The notes: generated by a model not told the origin, from the sequence alone. DNA of 64,000 nucleotides from Volvariella volvacea V23 (GCA_000349905.1 KB722736.1:843651-907650), one strand, 5' to 3'; shown: positions 48,691 to 61,776, numbered from the stretch's first letter. A program made the numbers and translations.

Positions 48691-49021
48691 AAGCGGATAT
48701 GCTATTGATCGGTACCTGCCTGGATTGGAGGAGTGAAATTGGAGGAGAAAATTGGCAGGCTCATCAGATTGTTGCAAAGATTGGGAAAGACAGGCCAGAC
48801 TGGCAACAACCACGTCTGGGTCCACCGTCCGAGTCCAATTTTATATAAACCGTAATTTTTCAGCGAGCCGGCGTGGCCCTACGCACCAAAAACAAGGCGG
48901 CCTTGTTATGTTTTTCTGGCAGACCCACACCTCCACCGCCTGCTAGTCTCTGAGTGCGCCGTCGAGTGTGACCGCGACTGAGCTCGCTTGGCCCGGTTGT
49001 TTCGTGCATCAGCGGCAGAAT

Positions 49022-52000
49022 ATGTCGTTCATTAATCCCGCTCTCGATCAGGCCAAAGCCCAGACCGTGACCGTTCCCTCTCCGTCACCCGACGACCAGT
49101 TCCCCCCTCTGTCGTTGCCGAGGTCAAATTCGTCTCCCGTCTCCCTCGTCGACAGAGTCGCCTTGCTTTCACGACCGTCCGCCTTCAAGCCTTCCCTCAA
49201 GAAACGCCACTCCACATACGTCCTAGCGTCCCCTGCTTCTCCCACTTCTTTTCGCTTGGCCCCTCCCGCCCTTCAGACCATGACTCCCCACCGCTCAGGC
49301 CCTCCCCCTCGGCGGCCCGTCCATTCCATCATCCACAACCCAACATACCCCGCCCAGACGCGTCCCGACAGCCGTCCCCCGAGCACGACAGCCACGACAG
49401 GGACCATGGAGGAGGTCACCCCTTGGGAACTCTTCAACCCACCGAGTCATGACGGCCATGCCTCGCCAAAGCACAGCGTCGACAGCGCCTTTCTCTCCAC
49501 CCCCCTGCCTCCTCTTGCGTCGTCGTCACATATTGTGCGTTCCTCCCTAAGCACGGGACTTGTCGAAGACGTCACTCCATGGGAGCTGTACGAGCCACCT
49601 ATCATTGAAGAGGTGCCGGAGCCCCCTTCAAAGCAATCGTCCACGTTTTCCCCTCATAGGTCCTTGCGACACCCCCGGTCATCCGTAAGTCCGCTCACCA
49701 GCCTTGAATTGCGTCCTTGTATCTTCTGGTCCATCATAACCATATCAAGTTATAATGTCATTTTGTTTTGGCTCGATGATGGTTCAATATTCCTTGGTGA
49801 TCTATTTCGTCCATACCCTGATAAACACCCTATCCATTACACACACCTAACGCTTCCCTTCTTTCGTCTCTTTCCCATACCTCTTTTATCCCAGCCTTTC
49901 GTCTCCATCTCCCCCAAAAGCGCTGCACATGCTCACGTTCTCCAACTCCTACTCGCATGACTATCCTTCACAGACACAGGGTTCATCTGCAGCGCGGGCG
50001 ATATCCGAGCTTGCCCTCCGTCGGCGAAGGAGTGGTGGCAACACCAAGTCCTCAAAGACGCGGTCGAACACCCTACCAGCCAACCCGCTACCTGCCGTAC
50101 TTCCACATCCACCGCCGCCACCACCTTCACTGCCCTCGTCTTCGCCACTTTCGCAGCACTCTCGCATCGATGTTCACCCCGGGGACATCCAATTGAAAAC
50201 GCCTTCAAAATCTACGCCTACTACACCGAGACTAGGACCTACGCCAGCAACCAATGCACCACCCCTGCCGCACACACTGCCCATCCAAGCTCAACCAACA
50301 GCATCGAGCTCAACAGCGCCAATACACCCAGCTACCATAGTAACACCGGCCAAATCGTCCGACACTTTCTCGGCGCCCAAGTTCTCGACCGCAGATCGCA
50401 CAATCCTCGAGGAACTCAGACGTAACATCATCGCCCGTGAGGCCCATTTCGTGTTCAAAGGTCCTGGCTTGAGTGCTTCGGGAGTAAGGGTTGGCAAGAA
50501 ACATCATTCTTACCCACGGAAGGAGGTTCCGTACCCCAGAAACTTTGAACGGGAGGTTCTGGACTTGTGAGTAACCTGCATTCATGTTCTTTTTTTGGTC
50601 TTCTCTTGCCCTTTTCTTCTCCCTGGCTTCTCTGCCGCCCGCCTTGCATCAACCCCGCACCGGTTGCTCCAACGTACTCTGCTTTCGTGCAGTGTTTGCT
50701 ATTTCTGGGCAGTTTCCCCGAATATCTTCACCCCCCGGATTGAAGGGGGAACTGCCACCTCACGCGTGGAGGCATAGATGGAGAACACCGATGGTTCCTG
50801 GTGCTGTGCCTTGAGCAAAGTGTCCTTTGGTATCGTGATGGCCTCAAACCCGCGTGCTGCATCATATTCACATGCGCGCAGAGGTCCATATCTTCCCATG
50901 TTCCTTGTTTGTACATGGTCGGTGCGGCGCAGGCTTGGTAGATCATGGGTTCACAACACTTATCAATGACGTGAAGATTGGCAGCGGTTCTGATTAAACC
51001 TCTTTCGGTCTGTGTGTAGGGACGTCTGGGAGACAGTATTTACTCGAGACATTTGCCACAGTCTAACTTGGCACGTATTCGACAAACCACCAACAAAAGT
51101 GTACGTAATCTAATCTCCTGTGCACAGTCTCGTTGCCCTAGCATTAGGGCTGGGCTGTGCAGGGAATTCTCGAGTGTCATCAGTTGAGCTTACATCTTGG
51201 GTGCAATAGGCTAGATCTTGGCTGCGGTGAGTCCCAGATTGCTCGGTGCGTCGAGAGTTTGCAAAGTGATGGGATCAACAGGAACAGGAACTTGGTTACT
51301 GAACTGCGCGCGGGCATGGAGGGTGAGGATCACTTTGCTCCTTGTGGTTTGTTCACTTGCTCAGACTTGACACTCACAGGACTGTCACTTTGTCGGTAAG
51401 CACTCGCCCAGCCAAAGATGGCGGCATCATATCGACTCCAATTCTCCCCTTTGTGGTTAGGCCTGGACGTCGTACCTCTTCAGCCTGATCTACAGCGCGT
51501 TGGCTCACAGGATCTCGCCTCAAGAATCACATGGATTCAAGCAAACTTGTACGTTCTTGGATGCATTCGCCTTTCAGATGAGTCATATTCTAACCGTTAT
51601 GCTATCAGCTTGGAAGGGCTTCCGTTTCCTAACGATGAGTTTGACTTTGTGTGCGTGTTATTAGCAACTGCATACCGTCTCCGCTAACCAAATCAACAGA
51701 CATATGAAGCGGGTTGCCTTGGGTGTTCCGGAGGATAAGGTTTGGATAAGACTTGGCTCGTCATATGTGTCACGTTACTAAGTTTTCTTTAGTGGGATTT
51801 TCTGTTGGAGGAAGTAACCCGTGTCATGAAACCGGGAGCTGCCTTTGAGGTTTGTCCAGGATCTGAACTCCACTCGGCGTTACTTGTTTTGGTGACCATT
51901 ACTATTAGATGCTCGAAGAAGATTTGTTCTTCCCTGGTAAACAATTTGACGACGAAGACTCCACCAGCGAATACGACGGTTACGTGAACGACCAGATTTC

Positions 52001-53976
52001 GGAGCACTCACATGATATGGATGCACCCGCGGCTACCCCTACTAACCCCCATATCCCCCCAACGCCAACAACGGAAGCCAGCACCGTAGTTCCATCCACG
52101 CCATCTCGGTCTAATTCGCCACATCCCACTTCGATACGAGAGAATACCATAGCAGAAGACGAAGAAAAGGAATCCCTCAAACACCCCGATGACGAGACAC
52201 CTCCCCCTGTGCCCCCTAAGACTGAAGTTATTCAACCCCAGCCGACCCCACCGACATATGTTACACTCATTCCTCCGCATTCACGATCCGCCAGCCGACC
52301 TCCTATTCGCGCCAAAACACCATCTAATCCCACTAATCCTCTTCACTTGAACGTTGCACATACTAAATTCGCTAATTCAGCCGTCTCGTTAATCAGTTCG
52401 CTAAGCGGGTCGACAGGTGAAGGCCCCACGTCCGGTGGAGACGCTGGCAAGAACAAGAGAAGACGGTCTGGTGTTGAACACCCACAACAAACCGGTAGTC
52501 AATCAATTATTGCACCTTCATCGCCAACAAGCAGCATGCAAGGGCGACCTCATTCGTCATCCTCTAAAATTCCTCCATTCCTGCTGAGGACAATGCCGAA
52601 GCAGCCTCCGAATCCACGAGACCACTCACTTCTGGAGACCATTTACACAGAGATGTTGGCCTCGCGGTTCATTAATCCCGCACCTCTGTCGATCCTGGCG
52701 AATACTTTGCAGTTGCATTTTAAAGGCAAGGAATCTTTTGTTGCAACTTATGTGTGTTCCCTAATTTTTTGTCTAGATGTCCGTACGCACGCTCCTGTTC
52801 AGTTTTCCTTTCCCCCGCCTCCTGGAAGTATGAGATCCCAGAAAGCGCCCGCTGTTGATGACCAGGACAATGATTCCGACGATGCACGAGATGCCCACAT
52901 ACCGCTGAGCGAACGCCCAAGAAGATTATCGAGGGCAAGTAGCAAAGGTACGGGACAGGAGGAGACCGAAGAACACAGGTGGTTGTCCATGCAAAACCTC
53001 ATGCAACGCGATTCGCCGTACATCTCTTTGGATGACAGCAGAAATTCAGCCTTTTCTCCTGCATTGAAGGTGTCGGTCCTGTTGGAACCCATTAACCCGG
53101 TCCAGGCAAGTGGGCCAGCGGCGAGAGCGAAATCCAAGATGCGATTTACGTCGCTGAGCATTGACGTGCGGACGCTGAACCTCCACCTGGCGTGCAGAAC
53201 AGCAGAGATTGTGGGATGCGCCGAGTCGATGTGGGAGTGGGTGCAGGAGTACCAAGAGGAGGTGCATGACAAAAAAGGTAACAGCAAGGCCAGTCATGCC
53301 ATCCGACGAAATCGGTCCGGTTCGCTGGAGGCCATGGCGCACCAGAGTCTGAAGAAGACCGGGCCGTCCGTCCTGACGAACGCCAGTGGGAACGTCACCG
53401 AAGCGGTCAGGACGACGCTGGCTGACCTGACGCGAGAGGAGTTCGACGATCACCTGAGGCGCTTCCAGATGTATGCACGTTCCTTCTGTTCTGTCCTGGT
53501 TTGGTTGCTTACTCTCCTGTTGCGTTAGGGACATGCAGGATCATATGGCGTTGGCCTCGGAACTACGGGACCGATTCTCCTGGAACGTGACGCACAAGGC
53601 CGACATCATAGAACGCAAAGCATTTCAGGATGCATGCGAGAAGTGGGAACAGTGGGAAGCAGAGCGTCGGCGCAACCAACTCCGCCACCGAGCTTCAAAC
53701 TCTGTGTCCACATCCGCGACTGCTGGCCCGAATCTCGAGTCCGTCCCACAGGACATCAACCAGGACAGCATGCCCTCTCATCCAAAGTGGCTGCGGAGAA
53801 CGCATTCGAACTTGGAGGCTCACGCCGCACCCTCGCTGTCCGGTTTGAGCACCTCTCCTAACCTGCGGAGCTTGACAGAGTCCTCGCCCTCACCGACTGG
53901 TGTCCATCGGAGCTCCCATCTAAGGCTCAGTCGGGCGATGCGCGTTTTCGTCGCATGGAAGGCTTCCGAACCCTGA
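49022..53976 (+). CDS. Large SAM-dependent methyltransferase with disordered flanks
   Basis: About 1,200 residues from ATG 49022 (MSFINPALDQAKAQ) to TGA 53974-53976, through some 13 exons. The methyltransferase core spans about 51.0-51.9 kb: DVWETVFTRDICHSLTWHVF, motif I LDLGCGTGTWLLNCARAW, motif II FVGLDVVPLQPDL, NFLEGLPFPNDEFDFVHMKR (motifs III/IV) and VTRVMKPGAAFEMLEEDLFF. The N-terminal 400 residues are Pro/Ser-rich and contain the motif VTPWEL twice. The long C-terminal part is also Ser/Pro-rich but has conserved segments such as LETIYTEMLASRFINP, FKDVRTHAPVQF and RVFVAWKASEP. The intron at 52726-52776 is 51 nt with a GC donor (GCAAGG) and no stop. Introns of about 295 and 453 nt are long for this window. 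I recognise it as a methyltransferase found widely in Agaricomycetes; the substrate is unknown. Confidence 0.82.
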
Positions 53977-56900
53977 CCCACTTTGGAACTCGCAAGTTCG
54001 TCTTTCATTTCGATCCACTGGACGCCTTTCAAATTGTCTTTCCATGGACGCGCGGGGCTGTAAATCGTTGATGCCGAGGACTCCCCTTGCTGATTCTGGT
54101 AATTGAGTAATCGACCTCGCCAAGTTGAGACCCCCGGGTCTTCTTTTGGCTCGATGCAGAGATGGTTGGATGCCTTGTGATGACGCACGCTTTTGGATGA
54201 GCTTCTATTTGTGGGTTGCAGGGCAGCATGAGCCATTAAAGCCTCACGACGGCTTGCATCATGCACTGATCCCTATTTCACGTTTTAATCCAATACACGC
54301 GAGACTTGCTATATCCCCAAACGACAACACTGATCTCGGGTTCCCTCGAGGCCTAATATGGATCATCGTTACAATTCATTATCCTCACACAAGCAGGCTC
54401 ACTTTTTTTGTCATGTCGTTGATGATCAATTTACCGCTTTTAGCATTCTATCTCTCTTGCTAGTTTTGAATCTACACATTTCTTCAATCCCGCGGAACAC
54501 TTTGTATTGCCCCATCGTCTCCATCCAACCAGCAACAATGTCCATTCACTTTGGCTTTCATCCATTCTCGTCATCGGTTTCCTTCTTTAGCTGCGTAGTC
54601 GATTTCTTCCTATTTCGCTCGAGGCATCTGTATCACCAAGGACGGGAATTTAATTACCTTTCTTGGCCCCACCGTTCGTTCGTTTTTGCTCCCGTCGGAT
54701 CGCTTCTCTCCTTTTTGCTGTATTTTCTCCTCTTTCTCTCTTGTAGTCGATGACTTATACCCACCCCGCTTGACATTCGTTTGGAATAGAGCTAGAGCGA
54801 GCATTGATCACACAATTTAGTTGCTTGCATTCTTCGGCGGCATCGCTGCAAGACGAGGTGCGACAGTTCGAGTCACGTCAATTTGTGATATTTTTAGTCG
54901 TCTGAGGAATCCAAGCCTGAGGGTTCTGAGGTTGGGATCCTTGGTCGCAACGTCCCATTGTGGAAGTCGGGTGAGTGGAGTTCGGAAGGCTCGATTGACA
55001 TCCATCCTTGTGCGACCCGTCAGAAACAGTTGGGAATGAACGAACGCCTTCGTGCAGGAAGGTTGAGCTAATCAGAACCCATCACTCATTCTGCGCCTGC
55101 GCCGACGTCGCTTGCAGCACAAGTGCTGTGCAGCCTCCAAGCGACATCGAAGTCGGACTGATAATTGAAGAAGCAACCCGCGCTTTCGGTCCGGTTGTCT
55201 GGAAATGGCAGACGACCTTCTGGATCCGGACGGATGCATCTCGATGCCCAACTTCTGAGACATTGCGTGCACGCAAAGCTTTGTTGGGGAATCTGGTGGG
55301 GTACCCTGGGTCTGGTCTGGTAAATCCGGTCGGAAACCGCTCTGGCTACGCGGGCTTGCGGAGGCCCGGTAGGGTGGTGTCGTTGGAGGGGTGCATGCTC
55401 CTCCGGTCGTTGCTTGGTTTGGAATGATCTCCAATGCCCTGCATGCGCCACTGATTACGGGTTGCAGGAGTGGGGCACTGCTTCATCGGAGCTTTCTGTT
55501 GGCGGTCATACGATGCATAGATCTTGCACCACGGGCGACCGAATGAAACGCTCCCCAGACTCACCCGACGTCCTCGGCGCACACCAGCACCTCTAGTCAG
55601 CCCATCGTAAGTGATATCAGGCCCGATGGGCCGGGTCGAAGGGACCTTCTGTGCATCTTCAGAACAGAACTGTGAAAGTCGTGCTGCGTTTTTCAAATTG
55701 CGCACACGCAGCTGATAAGCAACGGACTCGAGGCCTCTTGATGTGTTGCCACCAGAGCCTTGTTGGCTTCAGTTTACATAACTCCCCAATCGCTCTTAGT
55801 CAACCGGAATGTCCTGAAACCCCGCGTTGAAACGAGAACAAAGGTGAAATGGGGTTCACGATTGAGACGCTCGGAGTTCCTGACGGTAATGAATCGGTGT
55901 ACGACGACACTTGCTACGTCACCTCTGGACTCGTGCTTTGTCCCTGTTCGCTTGTCGTAACAGTAAAATCCATCATCCACACCACCGAGTCCAGACGCTG
56001 GTGCCTTGCCCCGCAAAAAGCACTGGTGTACAGCCTGACAACCGACGATTAGACAGGGGGTCACCATAGAAATCTCTGACTCGCCATTTACACTACCCAG
56101 AGTGGAAATTTTCTTGCCATATCCACACCAACAATGGTCCGAAAAAAATGCCCATCATCTCCGGCTTCACTGACATAATCATTCCGGCTTTCAAGGGGAG
56201 ATGGTCATGTGGCGAAAAAAGCGTTTTAAGGGCGCTCATCGGGCGGTGCTAGGCTGACAACATGCGTTCAAGAGATGTTCTAAAACCCGTTCTCGTGAGG
56301 GGCCCACCCACGAATTGAAAAAAAAAAAACAAAACCCGCGAGGGAAGGTTGCAAGTTGCGCTCCCGTAAATAGCTCGGCAATCACCCACGCGCTCCACCG
56401 GGTTTTCCTAAAAGACGAGGGCCGTGCTGATCCTTTGAGATTCTTTGAGGGAATCCTGACAAGTATCATCGACATCCCCATACCACCAATCGATGGTTTC
56501 TGATTACACACGGACCCTCCAAGTGGTCCCTTTGCTTCCTGCGACTCTCGGTACCCACGCCCGCGTGGAACACTTGATATGGAAAGTTCTGCAGACCATC
56601 GTTTCTTATCTGATAACATTCGCAATGCACAGCTGATCAATGCCCACTAGCACGGTAGATCGACTAGAGCCCATAGAAGCTAGCACACCCGAGTACAGCG
56701 AATCGTACGTTACCTGCAATCCACGTATCGCCGTGCGGCCGCAGCCACCAATGAATGGAGTCATTGTTCAAGCCCACAACGCAAATGGCAACCCAATTGG
56801 GTTTCCCCCAGGCCACGAGGTGACGGAACTCTAAGTCCTCTAGGCGCAGACTGCATTGCTGCGGTTTCCACCATCATTCGATCCTATAGAGTTGCTCTTA

Positions 56901-59514
56901 CCGGAATTAAAGCCTTTAACGGATGATTCTGGACACGAGACGAGTCTATCACAACCCCGTATCAGGTGTTAAGAATAGACCCTTCCTCAAGTTGCTCCCC
57001 GTTACCCTGTGCAATTAGATCCAGATCGGTCGTCAGAATTCAGCGGCCATTAAGAGGTGTGTGGTTATCAGCCTTGGGATGCTTCCGCACCGTTTGTCAT
57101 CATACTATTCATACACAACCATGATCTCACTGCGAGAATCATTCCGTCTTGCCATCTGGAGACGGTCCCTGGCCCACGTTGGGGCCTTCCATCCAACAAC
57201 TGGACAAAGGATACGTGTCCCGCTAGCGCAATTGAGATATGTGCAATAACCCGATATGCTACCGGACACGTATACAGCACAACTCCATAATGCCGTAACG
57301 TAGTGACAACCCCAGGAAAGCCGCTTTCCGTACAGGCCAGAAATTCCCATTGCCCAAAAGACAAGTGCCTGGCTGAGCATTGCTGTCTGAATAAGTTCTC
57401 GGAGGTACTGGATCCAAAAAAGGACAGGTCAAGGAGGGTCAAGCTGATTCGAAAATGTCTACTATCTTACCACCAAACACGGCAGTATTGTATGTGGTGC
57501 CGTGATCAATTTATGTTGAGGATGCGCCGCTGGGCAGAGGGGATTTGAGCACCAGGAAGGGCCCTGCAAAGGGGCACTTGTCAGTGGTGAGTGCGTAGAT
57601 CGCACAGTAGTCTAGTAAAAGCTGTAAGAGCGCAAGATTTATGTAGCCAGGAAGCACGCTACCTTATTATTCCATACACGCACCTGAACTTGAGGAGCGC
57701 CACAATCCCAGGTATGTATTGCGGTCGTGGAGGATGTAAATCCGGGACCCACGAACGTTGGAACAATGGAAAGCTTCGCTGGAACAATTGAGCTTGACAC
57801 ATGTTCGTGTATGTGCCAAGCGGGGTCAACGTATTCTCGGCATCCCGGTGACAGAGAACATCGACAGGTCCAATCAAGCACCCATCAGCTGTTCTTGATT
57901 GACCTTTGACCGAACAATTGTCTGTGTACGCGAAAGATCAAAGCAGTCAGGTTCGCGAGGGCCGTCGTGGAATCGAGGCGTGAATCCTCCTCCTGATGGC
58001 CAAGAGCATTGTGGGGTTGGGCTCGAATGGCTTTTGGCAGTCGTGGTGCCTGACTGAGCAAAAAGGAAGCAAGCTGAGCTCCCATCGGCCTCTCAAACCG
58101 TCTGCAAATGTTTTCAGGTTCACTGTGCTATTTTGATATGCATCAGGTCGGTCGCGAATGATATGAATGAACAAGATATGGAATCCGAGAGGACGCATAG
58201 CGTCGGTAGCAGTTGAGGTCAACGTAGGGAATGGCATCATCGCTGGTGAGGCGACTCGCGACATTCTGAATTTGAGCGGCCTTTGGCCTATGCAAAACTT
58301 CGGTGGGCGTAGGAAGGCGTTTAATTTGTGATCGTCCAGAGTGGTCACACCCGCGAATGGCGATAGTGAGCGGTTCTCGCTCGAGCACCATAGCCCAGTA
58401 AGGGGTTGTTCATGCGCAATCACAGCTGGGTGCATCACTGACGTGATCGGCAAAGGTCGTCTAGTCCGTCGACAATGACATATTCATTCAGGAGGCCCTC
58501 CTCTCCGAAGGAGGATGACTACCGCGGGCTGCTGCTCTCCTCCGCTGGTTCCAATTGGGCAAAAAAAGCATATGGGGGGCTACGTCAAGCGGCGTTCGCG
58601 GGGCACCATATCAAGAAGTAGAAATCAGCACGATAGATATCACGGAATGGGCCTTGATTTGATTCCGTAGCGACCTTACAGCTTTCGTCGCATCGGTAGA
58701 CCGGGAAGGTATCAGGGCCAAGGGACGGACATCAAGGAAGCTGGGAAGGGCAGAAGAGTGCATTCGGGGAAGCTGCTGGTGAAATTCGCATGGCGATCGT
58801 CCCTCTTCCCTCCACTGCTGACGCGCACGGTGAGAACATTGGATCACGCTGCTGTTCGTCGCCTGTCAAAGCTGTGTCATGCTTCTTGTCATGTTATTAA
58901 TGTCGCTTCGACGGGAGCCTCGTGAAATGGAACAATTCAGATTCTGCCCAAGATCTCGCCACTTGGCCCGTATTCCTTATCCGGCAATCTGCGATAGTGT
59001 ACAACAGATCATTATCGATTGCGGAAGTCATAATTCGCTACACGGCAATTTCACGGATGTCAATTACGCCGCTAGGCGTGAATAAGCTGCGCGTGGAGAG
59101 AGAAGTAGAGAAAACAGAGTCAAGGAGTACATAGGGCTATAACAAAAAGTAACACAATGAGAAAGGTGACTTTAGGAGTGGATAACTAAGTACATCAAGA
59201 ACGTTAAATCGATGAAACCTTGGGCCGCAATGGAAAAGGCGTCAAAAGAGTTCGTGAGCATGAAGGGTCGAGGTGTGATGTACAGGTTGTATTCTGCTCA
59301 CAATCATATTTGAGGAAGGAAGCGGGTAATCACCAGGGAAAATGAAGGGAAAGAAGAGGACAAGGCATACAGAGCGATTTTGCACAAGGGGACACGACTC
59401 TGGAAGCGGCCCCAGAACACCGAAAAGAGATAGGCGCCTAAGCCAATGTCTTCACCATCGTTATACCAACCGTGAAACGAACCAGACAGCCATCAAGGCC
59501 GGAGGCAAAGGTGT
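53977..59514. other. Gene-poor 5.5-kb stretch between convergent genes
   Basis: Both flanking genes end here (methyltransferase + and MADS-box -). The region has many stops; the longest frames (e.g. 57947-58453 minus, 55008-55427 plus) carry no recognisable motif, have no splice-joined continuation I could find, and overlap frames on the other strand. 54358-54753 is pyrimidine-rich and hydrophobic when translated, typical of UTR. There are A runs near 56318-56330 and 58560. I see no transposase, LTR or tRNA. It may hold non-coding RNA or long-decayed elements. Confidence 0.45.
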
Positions 59515-60924
59515 TCATCGTCTCCCACCAAAGTGGCCGCCTTGGCCGACCTGGGGCTGCTGGTTAGGAGGCCAGTGGTTGTGTTGAGCCGCTGCCGCCG
59601 CTAGGCCACCCAGTTGCTGTGTGGGCCCGGCGGATGGGGGCCCACCAGGTCCGGGGTACGAGTAACCTCCTGCGGCCATCATGTGGCTGCTGTACATGGC
59701 ATCATGTTGCTGTGGTGCTTGATGATGCGGCGGCTGGGCTGGGTGGTGCCCATATGATCCCCCTGAATACTGCGCTGGGGATGTGGCCACCTGCTGGTGC
59801 TGCTGGGAAGGAGACGTCGACGTCGGCGACAGTGAGATCTGGGGTGGCTGCTGCGGGTGCTGGGGATGCGAAGGCTGCGCCTGGGGTTGGCCCTGAGTCT
59901 GTGGAATCGACAGTGGTGGTGGGATGGTCGAGTTTGGAGAATGGGGGGACGTCGCACCACGGGCAGAGTTGGGACCGGACGTTGGTGATGGTCCTGCAGC
60001 GGAAGAAGTGCGTCGTCGACGCTTATCAGGACGGTGCTCGTCCTCCTCACCCTCGGCTTCATCATCCTTGACAGGGCTCCCTGTAGGGTTGCCACTGATG
60101 GACAATCCACCAGGAAGGTTGTTGGTGTTAGGTCCAGGCATGTTCATCGGTCCTGACGAACGCCCGATTGGGGTGCCGACTGGCATGGAAGAAGGCAAGG
60201 TGCCGTGTGGGGCGTTGAGACATGCCTGGATGAGGTTCTTTCCCTCCGGCTGGGTGACCAGAGGCTGGAGCTTGGCGGTGGTGAAAGTGTAGACAAGCCC
60301 GGTCTCGGAGACGACGAGAAGCAGGACCTGTGTGCCAGTCAAGGTGGAGAGTTCATATGCCTGGAAGTAAAGTGTAAGTACGGGATGACGAAATGAAGAG
60401 GGAATGTATAAAAGTGGAAGATGTTTTACCTTTTTCATAATACCTGTAAATAGGCATGTGAGAAGGGAAGATACGCAAAGAGAGTCGGTTGTGGAGGGAC
60501 ACATACCTGCTTTCCTTTTGGAGAACGTTATATGACGTCTCGATTTATCCTGAATAAATTCGATCTTGATCTTTCGTCTTCCGGCCTTCTTGTCTGATTT
60601 GGGCTTTTCATCATCGTCCTCGTCGTCCCCACTGTTGTCGACCGCATCATGGTCGTTGATGAACTGGTCATCTCCGACGGATGGCGGGGCCCCCTGTGGA
60701 TTAGGAGGCTGGTGCTGATCAGCAGGAGCGGGGGCGCCAGGATGGAGGTCCATGGTGCGTTGGCGCTTTCGCATAGTAGGAGAGGTGGGCGACTGGGTGG
60801 AGGTTGGCGAAGGCTGATCGTCTCGAAGTAAGGGAGGACCAGAAAGGGAAGGGTTTGCGGGAGAGTTGGAATAGGAATAGGATGTTGAGTTATTTGTTTG
60901 AGATGAAACGCGGCGAAAAGCCAT
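59515..60924 (-). CDS. MADS-box transcription factor, Mcm1/SRF type
   Basis: Mcm1-type factors bind CC(A/T)6GG boxes and work with homeodomain or other partners in mating, cell-cycle and development. After removing two introns (60444-60506, 63 nt; 60361-60429, 69 nt) the product is about 425 residues. An N-terminal Ser/Pro-rich and acidic part leads to the MADS box: GRRKIKIEFIQDKSRRHITF, SKRKAGIMKKAYELSTLTG, then VLLLVVSETGLVYTFTTAKL and the SAM-type extension QPEGKNLIQACLN. The rest is Gln/Pro/His/Gly-rich and probably activates transcription. Both introns are multiples of three and stop-free, and between them lies a 14-nt exon (60430-60443) encoding IMKK; retention would insert 21 and 23 residues into the DNA-binding helix. 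The start is the ATG at 60924. It is SRF-like rather than MEF2-like by its TTAKLQPLVTQPEGK segment. Confidence 0.93.
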   Translation of the reverse strand: MAFRRVSSQTNNSTSYSYSNSPANPSLSGPPLLRDDQPSPTSTQSPTSPTMRKRQRTMDLHPGAPAPADQHQPPNPQGAPPSVGDDQFINDHDAVDNSGDDEDDDEKPKSDKKAGRRKIKIEFIQDKSRRHITFSKRKAGMCPSTTDSLCVSSLLTCLFTGIMKKVKHLPLLYIPSSFRHPVLTLYFQAYELSTLTGTQVLLLVVSETGLVYTFTTAKLQPLVTQPEGKNLIQACLNAPHGTLPSSMPVGTPIGRSSGPMNMPGPNTNNLPGGLSISGNPTGSPVKDDEAEGEEDEHRPDKRRRRTSSAAGPSPTSGPNSARGATSPHSPNSTIPPPLSIPQTQGQPQAQPSHPQHPQQPPQISLSPTSTSPSQQHQQVATSPAQYSGGSYGHHPAQPPHHQAPQQHDAMYSSHMMAAGGYSYPGPGGPPSAGPTQQLGGLAAAAAQHNHWPPNQQPQVGQGGHFGGRR

Positions 60925-61776
60925 GGAAAAAGGAGTACTAACAAGACTGGTTCGGGGGGGAGGGGGAAGGGGAATATTGGAGGATAAAAGGGATAACAGG
61001 CGTGCTGTGGATGAGGGCCAGTCGAGCTGAGGAGGAAGCTGTTACGGACGATGGCCGGAAAAGGAATGCGCTTTTGAGAGAGGGCGAAAAGGGAAGGTTG
61101 ATCAGAGGAGTCGTTTTTCAAGTCTCCCACTTGGGACACCGCTGATATAAACCCCAACATCAACACCAAACAAGGCACCAAACTCTATCCTCGGCAAACC
61201 CCGGATCCTCAAAAAAATCCCTATTTACTTCCGTGCACAGCCCCATGCCCACCTGACCTTCTGGAATTCATCCTTCTATTCCCTTATCCGGAACAACTCC
61301 CCTATCCATTTTAGGCCATTTTCTTTTCCCATTGTTAAAATCTTCTCCTGCCATATCGGGCTTAGTCTCTCATCACTATGCAACCGGCCGACAGCCTTCA
61401 TTTATCTCGTAATCACCCTGCCTTCTCTTTCTGTCGCGCTGCCCGTCCTCGACTCCCAAACATGTACCACCATTAATTTTTAGACTGTGCTGCTTTCTAC
61501 GCTGGGCACAGAAAGGGATCCACAATTTAAAATACCAATCAAGGTCCACCCGGATGTGGCCAATTTCCTCTGTCGGGTAACCATAGTACACCGGCCTCAT
61601 CAAACCAGCCATCATCGTACCATCAGACGAACAGCCAGCGCCTTGTGCGGCGCAACACTTGAGGTCGAACAGCAATGGAAGCAAATAAAATAAAGATACT
61701 TGAAAGGACAACAACACAGCACATTCACAATCCAACACGTCCATTTGAATATATTATCTTTTCTTTTCGCGTCCAG
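60925..61776. other. MADS-box promoter region and 3' UTR of the zf-C3H1 gene
   Basis: About 850 bp upstream of the MADS-box start codon on minus and downstream of the next gene's stop. Pyrimidine-rich on the minus strand, as expected of a 5' leader. No gene seen. Confidence 0.5.

Noticed and set aside
51236..51290. Loss of two Gly/Thr residues in motif I of the methyltransferase
   Set aside because: Using the earlier of two CAG acceptors restores GCGTGTW, the expected motif.
54358..54753. 131-residue membrane protein
   Set aside because: T-rich UTR-like composition, no family motif and low-complexity hydrophobic runs.
60528..61181. 217-residue minus-strand frame upstream of the MADS gene
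   Set aside because: It overlaps the MADS coding exon in another frame and the pyrimidine-rich leader.
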